This document shows, piece after piece, positions 24,073-34,460 of a DNA stretch of 64,000 bases. The stretch is from Cerrena zonata (taxonomy: Eukaryota; Basidiomycota; Agaricomycetes; Polyporales; Cerrenaceae). Below the pieces are notes generated by a model. It was not told the origin of the DNA, searched no databases, and was given only the letters and a program-made list of their open reading frames with translations. A program made the translations under genes and the position numbers. The DNA lies in assembly GCA_038087015.1 (NCBI GenBank), contig JASBNA010000007.1:620001-684000 (forward strand), written 5' to 3'. Position 1 is the first letter of the stretch; every line of letters starts with the position of its first letter.

Positions 24073-25589
24073 ATGGCCGTTTCCTCGAGTACGAAACGGA
24101 TGATCGTAGATGGTATGTGTCCGTTTATACCCGTACCATATTTGTTCTAAAGCGGTCTCCTTCGTATTGTCTAGTTGCGCTGTTTATTGCTTCACAAGTG
24201 CGTGACATATGCAGCCAATTTGATACACAATAAATTTACCCCAGATATAAGGCGGCTTTGTATTACACTGTACGAGTAAGTCATATTCAAGAATCGGTCT
24301 AACGTGACGGTCCTCATATGTGAACTCCAGTGGGTAATGATGCCGGGAGGAGGGGATAAGAAGGAGGTCAAGGCAAAGAGTTTGAAGGCATTGGAGAAGC
24401 TCGGACATAGGAACTTGACGCTAGATGAATACGAAAGTGCGTAACGAACAACTCACTATAGTCATACGAGGCTCACTTCTACTTGATTACAGGACAGATA
24501 GCTTCAGAAATTATTCACCCCGACGACATTGAAGTCGGGTTTGAAGGTATGTTTGTGTCGGTGGCGTCATGCACAATTGTAACCTCAATATTTCACTTCA
24601 GATATTGGAGGACTCGACCCTATCATCAACTCCCTCAGGGAATCCGTAATCTACCCACTCCTTTATCCACACTTATTCTCATCATCCACTCTACTTGGCG
24701 CACCCAAGGGTGTCCTGCTTTTCGGCCCACCAGGATGCGGGAAGACCATGCTTGCGAAAGCACTAGCCAAAGAGTCTGGCGCGACATTCATCAACATCGC
24801 CGCTTCTGTACTCACCAACAAATGGTACGGAGAGTCGAATAAGCTCGTTGCGGGATTGTTCAGCTTGGCGCGGAAGGCGCAGCCATGTATTGTCTTCATT
24901 GATGAAATTGACTCGTTCTTGAGGGAAAGGACTAAGGGTGACCATGAAGTCACAGGGATGATGAAAGCAGAATTCATGACGTATGTGATCAAACCGCTGA
25001 TGTTTACATTTTCGACTGACGTTGCTTGCAGATTATGGGACGGTCTTACGTCCAGCACCGACAGAATACTCGTTCTTGGTGCAACCAATCGACCAAACGA
25101 TATTGATTCTGCCATCCTTCGTCGTATGCCCAAACGCTTCTCTGTTGGACTTCCTGCTGAGGACCAAAGACTCAAGATTCTGAAGCTGGTACGTCATCAC
25201 ACCCAAGGCGCTTCGAACGCCACTTCATTGACTATTTTTGTAGATGTTGAAAGACACCAAGCTAGAGCCACACTTCCCTATTCAAGACCTTGCAACTCGA
25301 ACAGATGGGTTGTCAGGATCAGACTTGAAAGAACTTTGTAGGAATGCAGCCATGTTACCTATGCGGGAGTTCATGCGTAAAGCAGGACAAGACCCACACG
25401 TCCTAGAGAAAGCACAAGATTCCGTAAGACGATTGTCCCGTATTTTATGCAACTCTTACTCATGCACTTGCATTGCAGAACTTTGAACTTCGGCCACTGT
25501 CTATCAATGACTTTTTCCAAGCCGACGGAACGAGTGCCCTACCAGCACCCGACGCTGACGACTTTCTTTTCGCAAGACTGCGAGGATAG
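24073..25589 (+). CDS. MSP1: Msp1/ATAD1 AAA ATPase, mitochondrial outer-membrane extractase
   Basis: Extracts mislocalised tail-anchored proteins from the mitochondrial outer membrane. Start at 24073; spliced N-terminal exons give the single membrane anchor [18 protein letters not shown]. Then come the linker NLTLDEYE, the conserved [15 protein letters not shown], Walker A GPPGCGKT, the pore-loop region [10 protein letters not shown], Walker [11 protein letters not shown], sensor-1 [10 protein letters not shown], arginine finger [10 protein letters not shown], and the sensor-2 region [17 protein letters not shown]. Stop at 25589. About 390 residues, the usual size for Msp1. Domain order and spacing agree closely with human ATAD1. 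The short first exons were chosen because only that splicing gives an open membrane helix. Confidence 0.94.
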
Positions 25590-25993
25590 TCAATTGACGA
25601 ACTACCATCACGTATCCTATATCCACGGCATGTTTAATACTTGTACAGCTATTAGAATTAACATACACCCCTGTCAGAACATCACAGTGGGCCGCAGACC
25701 CCCGGTGACACTACTCGTCTCAGTCAATGGTACGTGAACAATTGCATGACGGTATATGAGCATAATGTTACAGACCTTCATGAAACACATGGAAGAACTT
25801 CGATCACGGAAACTAATTTGCACGAGGTCGATCGAGCGAAGCATCATGGTTCCACTCAATGACTACCGGGTATCCGAGTACCCTCCGGCATTTCCAACGA
25901 ATATTTTCGCCTTTGTTCCACCTGATCATGTTCGATCGAACCCGCGGTCCGCCAAATGAATAACCTCCTCGAGGAGTGTGATGGCGGTTTAGG

Positions 25994-26000
25994 TATAAAG
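25994..26000 (+). promoter_or_regulatory. TATA box of first CE12 esterase gene
   Basis: TATAAAG, 62 bp upstream of the ATG at 26062, in a spacing typical for fungal core promoters. Confidence 0.5.
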
Positions 26001-26061
26001 TAGGCCACATGTGTGGCGGAGCCGTACTAGGATTCTAGGAATCTAACGCAAAATACTCACA

Positions 26062-27013
26062 ATGTTCTTCGCTCTTGGTGCTCTTTTGCAGCTCGTTGCT
26101 CTGGTCAGTGCACAGACTGTGTACTTGGCTGGTGATTCCACCATGGCCAAGAACGGCGCAGGATCGGGGACAGGTACCGATGGTTAGTATTCGATATTAT
26201 GTTCGACATTAGAATCAGCGGCTCACGTCCACTTATTAGGCTGGGGTCAAGCTCTCGGACAATACTTGAATATCCCTGTTGTGAATCAGGCAGTTGGTGG
26301 AGAGAGTGCTCGGTCGTTCTCCGACCACGGCAGGTTTGTTGACTTCATAATTTAATCAGAACCAATAACTCATAGAACTATCACAGATTCACCACTCTCG
26401 TGAACTCTGTTCAAAAGGGCGACTTCGCCATCATCGAGTTTGGCCATAACGACGTCAACTCCGGATCTGTCGACAACGGGAAGCAAGATGCAGTCGGCGA
26501 TGGCTACAGCATCACCTCTACAGTCACCAACGCCAGCGGCCAACAGCTCCTCATCCACAGCTTCGCTTATTACATCGAAAACGCCATTAACCCCATCAAA
26601 GCTAAGGGTGGTATTCCTATCATCTCATCAGTGACACCCGACAACCTCTGGACCAACGGCAAGATGACTGGTGGTGGCAGATTCGTAACATATGCACAAA
26701 GCATTGGCCGTAACGAGAGCATCATCTACGTTAATGTTAATCACAACGCGTATACCGTCCAGGCCTTCAACGCCCTCGGCGAGACGACAGTCAACACATT
26801 TTACCCTAATGATCACTTGCACACTAGTCCCGCTGGTGCCAACGTGGTCGCCCAAGCCTTCGTTAGGGGGTTGCTATGCAGCAACACCAGCACCTTGATC
26901 CCCCATGTTAACTCTGCCGGACAAAAAGTACCCAGTAAGTAACCATTATTGGATCGAAGTAGTGGCGAGATCTGACCGGGTGCCTTGTTCTTTTGCAAGA
27001 TGGTTGCTTGTAA
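26062..27013 (+). CDS. secreted rhamnogalacturonan acetylesterase-like (CE12, GDSL/SGNH), copy 1
   Basis: Removes acetyl groups from pectic rhamnogalacturonan. The signal peptide MFFALGALLQLVALVSAQ is followed by SGNH block I AGDSTMAK (nucleophile Ser), block II with a conserved Gly, block III EFGHNDVN (Asn), and block V FYPNDHLHTSPAGA with the catalytic Asp and His. Four exons are joined by introns after TDG, after HGR and near the end. The last intron leads to a short exon giving the ending VPNGCL, which is shared with copy 2. Without that splice the frame would stop earlier in PSK. A tandem paralog lies 480 bp downstream in the same orientation. Confidence 0.92.
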
Positions 27014-27439
27014 TTATCTGAAATAGCTTAACGGGATGGTAGTGATGTGTATCTAAATTTGATGCATGCCAAGTTGTCGCGAACGGATGAGATATTTTTG
27101 CACCACATGACGTTATTTACATGAGCCTCCGACCATTTGATCCAAGTTACATCCGTGCATGAGACCACCTAGGCACCTCACTCTAGCTTTTCACTCAAAC
27201 GTTTCAGGTCTGGCCATGAGCTAACATCTGCTAGCATGAGTAATTTCCAGAGCGCGGTCCGTTAAGCATGGTCAATCACAGTCAATCACCCGCCGGGTGT
27301 TCTGGCTCAGTCACAAGCCACCACGTTGGAGCATTCACCCATGCATGTCCCTTTCTTGCCAATACCAACAGAACACTTGTTTTCACCGAACTTATTTCGT
27401 ATACATTATAGCGGCCCGCCAAGTATCACGAACGGGACA

Positions 27440-27445
27440 TATAAG
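27440..27445 (+). promoter_or_regulatory. TATA box of second CE12 esterase gene
   Basis: TATAAG, about 50 bp upstream of the ATG at 27492. Confidence 0.45.
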
Positions 27446-27491
27446 TCGTATGGCGACCTTGTGAGATGTCCAACCCGAACCTTTGATCGTC

Positions 27492-28530
27492 ATGTTCGCT
27501 GCCATCTTTGTTTCGTTGCTCTGTGTCGTCCCTGGCATTGTCGGCCAGACTGTTCGCATTGCTGGTGACTCCACCATGGCCAAGGGTGGAGGAGGTGCTG
27601 GCACAGATGGTAAGTTATTGCATCGTGTGCTTGACATTCCAAGGCTAACGAAATATCAATATCCTAGGTTGGGGTCAATACTTGGGACAATATCTTTCCT
27701 TGCCGGTGGTTAACAATGCCATTGCTGGGAGGAGTGCCCGAAGCTACACCGACGAGGGCAGATTCACTAGCTTGATCAATGCTGCTCAAAAGGGTGATTA
27801 CGTTAGTAAGTACTGTGTTTCCGTTCGTGTACTTGAATGGAATGTTAATGTTTGGTAGTCATCGAGTTTGGACACAATGATGGTCTGGCTGGTAATCCCG
27901 ACAATGGGCGACAGGACGCTTTTGGTACGTTACTTTTCTCTAAGTCTTGACATCCACTAATCAAGTATTAAAACCCCAGGTGATGGCTACGATACTACAG
28001 CCACTGTTACAACATCTAGGTAAGTATTTCTCAGGTGACAAAAATAGATATGCTTATGTATCTATTGATAGCGGTGCCTCCCTCGTCATCCACACCTTCC
28101 CCTACTACATTCAAAATGCTGTCACTGCCTTGCAAGCCAAAGGCGCTATCCCTATTGTATCTTCACAAACCCCCAGCAACAACTGGTCCGGAAGCTCCAT
28201 CAGTGCAGGCCCTCGATTCGTTGGTTACGCTCAGACTGCCGCGAGCCGAACCAAGGCGCAATACATTGATCACTACGATTATGTCGCTCAAGCCTACAAC
28301 AAAATTGGACAGACGACGGTGAACACGTATTTCCCCAACGATGGCACGCACACGAGCCCTACTGCTGCCAATATTGTTGCTCAAGCGTTCGTCCGAGGTC
28401 TGCTTTGCTCTTCCAGCCCACTCAAGAACTCCGTGAACGCTGCTGGAAAGGCTGTTCCAAGTACGCTTAATTTGTATCATAACGTATGCGCAGGTACTAA
28501 TCAAAATTCTCTTCAGATGGATGTTTGTAG
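27492..28530 (+). CDS. secreted rhamnogalacturonan acetylesterase-like (CE12, GDSL/SGNH), copy 2
   Basis: Paralog of the gene at 26062. The signal peptide ([17 protein letters not shown]) is followed by [22 protein letters not shown], and [14 protein letters not shown] with the Asp-His pair. All four SGNH blocks are intact. Six exons: introns follow TDG and GDYV, interrupt QDAFG and the sequence after VTTS, and precede the terminal exon that gives VPNGCL and a stop at 28530. Copy 1 lacks three of these introns and has one intron that copy 2 lacks. The enzyme should be secreted and act with other pectinases. It could accept other acetylated sugars, because CE12 substrate range is broad. Confidence 0.92.
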
Positions 28531-29340
28531 TGGAGACATACTTAGCTCCCCCTGTATTTGCTAGTCCATTCTCATAACAGCTATATGCAAATCGAGACTG
28601 CCAGATAGGCGGGGTTTCACAATGTTTAACCAGCGTCGAATACGAGACGGTCTGTTACATGCCGCGATAAGTACCGTTCGATGAGAGAAAATACAAGATA
28701 GTATGGATTCAAGTCGTTACTCTACTTGCATGTGACATTTAGACCTATCTTCGTCAAATTCAGTGTGGTTGTCGTCAGAAAGTGTTCATAAGCGAGAGCG
28801 TCTTTCTTCTCAAACAACCATGATGTAAATACGTCGATGAATGTGAACGTACTGGCTGGAGAGGCCGCTACAGGTGATGTTCCTCCGTTCACTGCTTACT
28901 GGCACGTTTCCAATCTAACCCAAGGTATAGCTCTAGGATGTTTGTGGTTGAGTAATGTTACCTCCCGATTTGTGTGGACTCGTTAGTAATCATAAATGAG
29001 GATCCTTCGGCGAGAAGGGTCTCTTGACCATTATTTATAACGGATAGTGTTATTGCCCATCTCTGGTGTACATTGCGCTTAACCCCCGCCTACTCAACTA
29101 AGGTCACAAGCTGTTATGAGCAGCCACTATTACGACTTGAAGACTCGGGGATCGACTCTCAGACCTTAGGGACAAATGATATTTGGTACCGTACCACTGA
29201 TTGTAATAATCATGTGTCCGGTACTATTGACTGTGCTTCCCTAAAGCTAACGTTCACACAGGTTATTAAACGAGACAGAACCTTATCGAGCATAATGTGC
29301 CAAACATGATATAAGACAGCCATTACGTTGTCTATGCAGA
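28531..29340. other. intergenic 0.8 kb
   Basis: No supported gene. A missing first exon of the SDR gene, if it exists, would have to lie in this stretch. Confidence 0.4.
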
Positions 29341-30529
29341 CTTTCTTTCCTCACGTCCAGCCCTCTCCTACAAGTCGCAATTGTCACAGGCGCATCCCAA
29401 GGCATTGGTCGTGCAATTGCCTTACGGCTTGCTACGGATGGCATTGACGTCGCTGTGAATGATATCAACGCAAAGAAAAGTCAACTCGAGGACGTTGTGA
29501 CAGAGATACAAAGACTTGGACGAAGGTCCCTTGCTGTAATTGGAGATGTCAGCGTCGAAGAACAAGTCAAGAAGATGGTTGCCGATACTGTCGAATCGCT
29601 TGGATGCTTAGATATTGTGAGTTTCCTCCCGGGCCTCGTTTCAAAGTTACCTGTGATGACATCTTCATGATGCTTGTTCAATAGATGGTGGCTAATGCAG
29701 GGATAGTGGGAGGTGGGACTCTGGATACATGTGAGCTTGTCAACAATATTGATGTGTTAATCGCTGACCTGTTGAGATAGTACCCGTAGAGACATTCGAT
29801 AAAGTGATAGCTGTCAACCTCCGTGGCACAATGATGTGTTATAAATATGCCGGCCAAGAAATGGTCAAGCAGGGTCGCGGTGGTCGCATCATCGGTATGT
29901 ACATCGAGTTCAAGGACTGATTTGTACCCGCTAACTCTGTGATAGGTGCGTCATCTGTCGTTGGAAAGAAGGGTAAGTTTACCTTACGCGCGATAATGTG
30001 CAGAGATTACAACGTAATCAGGTTCTGGAGGCCTTACGGCTTACAGCGCGACCAAATTTGCGATAAGAGGTCTAACCCAGAGTTTCGGTGAGTTTAGCTT
30101 ACTGTAAAATCCCCCAACGATTTATCGTTTGTCCCCGAAGCGATGGAAATGCTATCTCATCGTGTGACGGTTAATGCTTATTGTCCGGGCCTCATTATAA
30201 CAGAAATGAGTAAGTATTACTATCTACTTCTCATGAGACGTAATCAACAAGCTTTTTAACCATATTTTTGACTTCCAGCCGCTAGTCCTTCGGACGTTCA
30301 TTTCGGTGGGAGACATGGAGCAGCAGTGAGACAAAGTCTGGGTGTTCCGCCCGAAATTCCAGATGGTAAGCCTGAAGACATCGCAAGCTGGGTATCATAT
30401 ATCTGTAAACCGGAGGCACATTACATCACAGGTATGTTCCCCTTGTCGATATTAAATCCTTCACAGAGTCTACACAGTTACTTTACAGGTTCGAGCTCGC
30501 TCATCGCTTCTGGAGCGGTGATGGACTAG
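29341..30529 (+). CDS. short-chain dehydrogenase/reductase (acetoin/diacetyl reductase-like), 5' end unresolved
   Basis: NAD(P)-dependent oxidoreductase of the classical SDR family. It has the cofactor motif VTGASQGIGRA, an adenine-binding region with GDVS, the structural MVANAGI, the catalytic Ser in IGASSVVGKKG, and YSATK with the catalytic Tyr and Lys. Then come VNAYCPGLIITEM, DGKPEDIASWVSYI and the usual C-terminal ITGSSSLIASGAVMD. Eight or so exons are joined by 50-70 bp introns. The frame is open back to a TAA near 29290 without any in-frame ATG, so the first coding exon lies upstream or has been lost. The core looks fully intact. Closest in style to fungal diacetyl reductases; the substrate is not proven. 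Confidence 0.85.
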
Positions 30530-31344
30530 TCATTTGAATATGACTCAAACACCGTGAGGATGACTGTATAAACTTACCTGGTTTGCTATGGAAACAACAT
30601 ACAGCACTGTAGTCTCTGGTAAGGCGTGTCTGTTGAACTAGCAGTCGTAGTCTCATAGTACCCCTTCTGAAGAACTTCCAAAAATCACCGTCTTCTATTC
30701 TACCCTCAATCAACTGAACTCTAGACTTGGTTGAACCAACAATTGTATTGTTTGATGTGCTCGATGATACGACCGTCATTGGTGTCGGACATTTATTGTA
30801 TACTGGTCGTACAAACAACCCCGCCACTGGCTTGTTCCATTGCTCTTTGCCACCGATGTAAAATACTATGATGAACTGGCGTATTTCTCACTATTTTATC
30901 CCACCAAGGAGTTGGGGACCGGTACTGCCACGGTGCCGTTACTAACGAGACGGAAAAAATGGAGGAGTGGACTTTCGGACGTAATGATTAAATTTTAGTT
31001 AAGATGGGGTCCTGGGTTACTCGAGAATACTCATGTAACACACCAATACACCTCGTCTGATGTTGTTGTATGAGCTTGTACCATATGAATTGAAGATGAA
31101 GTTACTCTACGTAGCAGCGACCGGTTCAATGTTATCGTACCATGTTATGTGCGCTTATTATCCACGAATAGCTGTAAGGTTCAGTTCATTTGCTCTCTTC
31201 GCCTCACTAAGTCCTCGTTTTTTCTGTCTCTTACTGGCTTGGCTCGTATCTATCCTACCTGCACTCTACTGAGACCTTCCATGTTACTTTCTCTCTTGCC
31301 AGACGGACTCGGATAGTATCTCAACTTCACTTTCGAGATCCAAA
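30530..31344. other. intergenic region upstream of CHAT gene
   Basis: About 0.8 kb without a supported gene. A minus-strand open frame at 30501-30827 overlaps the SDR stop and shows no family signal. A gasdermin-like or other effector gene was looked for and not seen. Confidence 0.4.
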
Positions 31345-31353
31345 TATATATAT
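31345..31353 (+). promoter_or_regulatory. TATA box of CHAT gene
   Basis: TATATATAT begins 37 bp upstream of the chosen ATG at 31382. Confidence 0.5.
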
Positions 31354-31381
31354 GCCCGCGGTCACTAGAGGTGGCTCCGAT

Positions 31382-34300
31382 ATGTCGTTGTTCAACCCGG
31401 CGAAATTGCTACATTCGTGAGTAATAGCTTGAACTCAATGTTGCCGTTTCCCTGACTTGCATGTTGTACTGTACATTTGTCAGATTGGGTCAATACCTCA
31501 CAGAGTACTTCGACCGTCGATTCCGACCCAGCGCCATAGCCGGAAGTTTTTATACCTTACGAGTATACATGACTAGGCACTGGTGGTTCTGGTTCTGGAT
31601 TCCACGTCCGTGGAGGCATCTCGAGCAACAAGAGTTGGACTCTTCCATCCTGTGGAGTCGACGAGCGGTGGATTTCACGCCCATTGACACTTCTCATGGC
31701 ATCGAGAGGCGTGGGCTACTTGTTTGGCTTTTGCGTTACCGATTCTCGCGGAGTCTACAACGCGATGACATTGATGAAGCCGTAAACCTGTGGCGCGGTG
31801 TCATCGAGTCTTTGGATCAACCAGAATCTCCAGGTTATCCATGTGTTGATGGCTATGTTTTTTACATGATGAGTTCATGTCTTTACTTCCGTTACCATCA
31901 TTATGGCAATGCAGACGATCTCTACTCTGCAATTCAATACGCTCGTCAGGCCATAGACTCAAACAAATCTCCGAAGACGGATCCTCGATATCCGAGCTTC
32001 CTCGAGCACTTTGCATATTGTTTGAGTGCACGCTCGTTAGCCACAAATAACTACCAGGATCATCTGGATGCGGTGTCTTTGATGCATCGTGTCCTAGGAC
32101 TTAGCCCTTTCCAAGCAAATTTCCTTATCACTTACGCCATAACTCTCAGATCACGCGTAGACTTTCGCAATAGCCTCAGCGAAAATGTCTTGTGTGCATT
32201 ATACAATGGAATGGAACTTGATAACTCTCCTGAGAACCGATCTGTGTGGCTAGCAGAATTAGGACGTACGTACTATGTAAGACGTCGTGAAGGTGATCTA
32301 GAGCGTGCGGCTGCCCTGTTGCACCAGGCCGAATCGCTAGCCGATGTCCAGGACCGTGTTCATCGCGCTAAAACATTGCTAACTTTAGCAGAAGTTGAAG
32401 CTCAGAGGCAAGGTCTGTCGGAAGCCTTGGAGCTGGTTTCAAAGGCAAGAGTCTTACTCCCCCCTGGCCATACACTGCAGATGGAGGGCGTTGCCCGTGC
32501 TGTGAGTAATATCTTGGTGAATGGTCGGATGAGATTAAAGTTTGGCAATACAACCGTCGATGGTTGCATCGAGGCACTCGCAGAAGCAGCTCGTTCCCCA
32601 AGCACAGCTCCTGATGTACGCTATAGATCTGCTCTACTGTGGGCAACTATATGCGAGCAACAATCACGCACAGATGCTATCGAGGCGTTTATTACCGCCC
32701 TGGATATACTTCCACGGCTGGTTTGGGTTGGCCTCTATAATGATCTAAGACTGCAGTTGCTTGCAACGCAGGGTTTAGGTTTAGCATCTACGGCTGCCGC
32801 CACTGTAATCAGATACTACCCCGAATTCAAGTTGGAGACAGCTGTGGAGATGTTGGAAGTTGGTCGATCTATTTTCTGGACGCATTCCTTGCAACTTCGC
32901 AGCCCCTTCGATGAGCTTCTGCAATCAGAGCCCGAACTTGCGAGAGAACTAGTGCAGGTTTCCAAGGAAATGGAAGCTGGAAGCTTATACTTGCCTGATT
33001 CTCGTGATGAAGAGAGGTTATCCGCTTCCGCGTTGGGTATATCTGGTCGAAACCACTTTCTATCCGACAGATGGGATCAGCTAGTTGGAAGAGCTCGAGA
33101 AATTCCCGGGTTCGAGGATTTCCTTCGTCCGAGGAGCTTCTCTCAGTTATCCGAAGCTGCGCGTAATGGAGTGGTGATCATAGTGAATGTCAGCCCGTCC
33201 TTTTGCGACGCTTTGATCATCCGGTCGAGTTCGAGAACATTGGAGTATTTCACTCTCCCAATCACAGAGACTGAGGTGACCCAGCTAGCAAATAAATGGA
33301 AATCCGTTTTAAAGAGGCTTGGACGCAGCTACCGATCTTCTAGAGGTGGTACAAGTCAATTACTCACACGTGCTATAAGGAAACGCTTACCGTCAAAAGA
33401 AGATCCCGCTCAAGAGGTACTTTCCTCACTCTGGACCAAAGTTGTTGAGCCAATACTAGATGCGCTCCATTCCTCTGTACGTCTTGCTTCCGCTGTTGTT
33501 GTGATACGAACTCATTACGAATATCAGCTCGGAAATGCCGACAGCCTGAAGGAGATGAACCCTAATGTCCCTCTGCCGTCTGATCATACCAAAACACTCC
33601 AGTACCCCAAACTGAATGGGATGAGACAAAAACGGGTGGAATCTGCCTTGCGTCTATGGTGGTGTCCTACCGGCCGCCTCACTTCCTTACCACTTCATGC
33701 CGCCGGAAACTATAACGCCCCAGGTCAGCCATGTCTAATGGATGTTGCAGTTTCCTCGTACACGCCAACGCTATCTGTATTACTCAACAATAATACGAGG
33801 CCTGTAGAATCGCCTGAGCTCTTGGCGGTGGCTCAACGTAATGCACCCAACCTGCCACTTCTTCCGAATGCAGAGAAAGAACTCAAAGAACTACAGAAAC
33901 TTGCAGCACCCGTCTTGACCGTCAATAGTTTGACGGAAAATACTGCCGACATAGAAAATGTAGCTGCTGGTATTGTCAAATGTAACTGGCTGCATTTGGC
34001 GTGTCATGGCTTACAATCAGGTCCCACAGCTCTGGACAGCTCATTTGCTTTACACGATGGAAAGCTGAAGCTATCAAGAATCATACAAATCTCCTCTCGA
34101 CACGCAGAGTTTGCATATCTTTCTGCTTGCGAAACTGCTCAAGGTGACGAGGCAGTACCAGACGAGGGTATGCACCTCGCTGGGGGTTTATTATTTGCAG
34201 GATTCCCAAGTGTCATTGCGACTGCATGGTCAATCGATGATGAGGACGGTCCTGTCATTGCAAAAATGGTCTACGAGCACCTCTTTCGGAATGGTAGGCC

Positions 34301-34406
34301 TGACACTTCTGAGGCTGCATTAGCCTTACATATGGCAGTAAATAAATTACGCGAACAAGGCGTGTCGGTCATGCGATGGGCTCCTTTTATTCATGTTGGT
34401 CGTTAA
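31382..34406 (+). CDS. TPR-like repeat protein with C-terminal CHAT protease domain
   Basis: Predicted 985 residues. Start chosen at 31382: exon 1 (31382-31416, MSLFNPAKLLH) joins exon 2 (31484-34406) through a GT-AG intron, in frame. A long intronless second exon is typical of fungal CHAT genes. Residues of about 70-480 form degenerate helical TPR-like repeats (for example DDIDEAVNLWRGVIE, ADDLYSAIQYARQAID, GDLERAAALLHQAESL). The CHAT domain (about 730-985) has WWCPTGRLTSLPLHAAG, catalytic HLACHG (His at about residue 853) and YLSACETAQGD (Cys at about 894), then GGLLFAGFPSVIATAWSIDD. CHAT domains are clan CD cysteine peptidases related to caspases and separase. The target is unknown. It is convergent with the caspase-like gene. 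Confidence 0.93.
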
Positions 34407-34460
34407 ATTTTTGATTTTGGCAAGCCTACATACCAACCATTCGAACATCATGAATATAAA

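Noticed and set aside
30501..30827. Minus-strand open frame of 108 codons between SDR and CHAT genes
   Set aside because: It overlaps the SDR end and shows no motif; considered as an effector for the protease pair and not supported.
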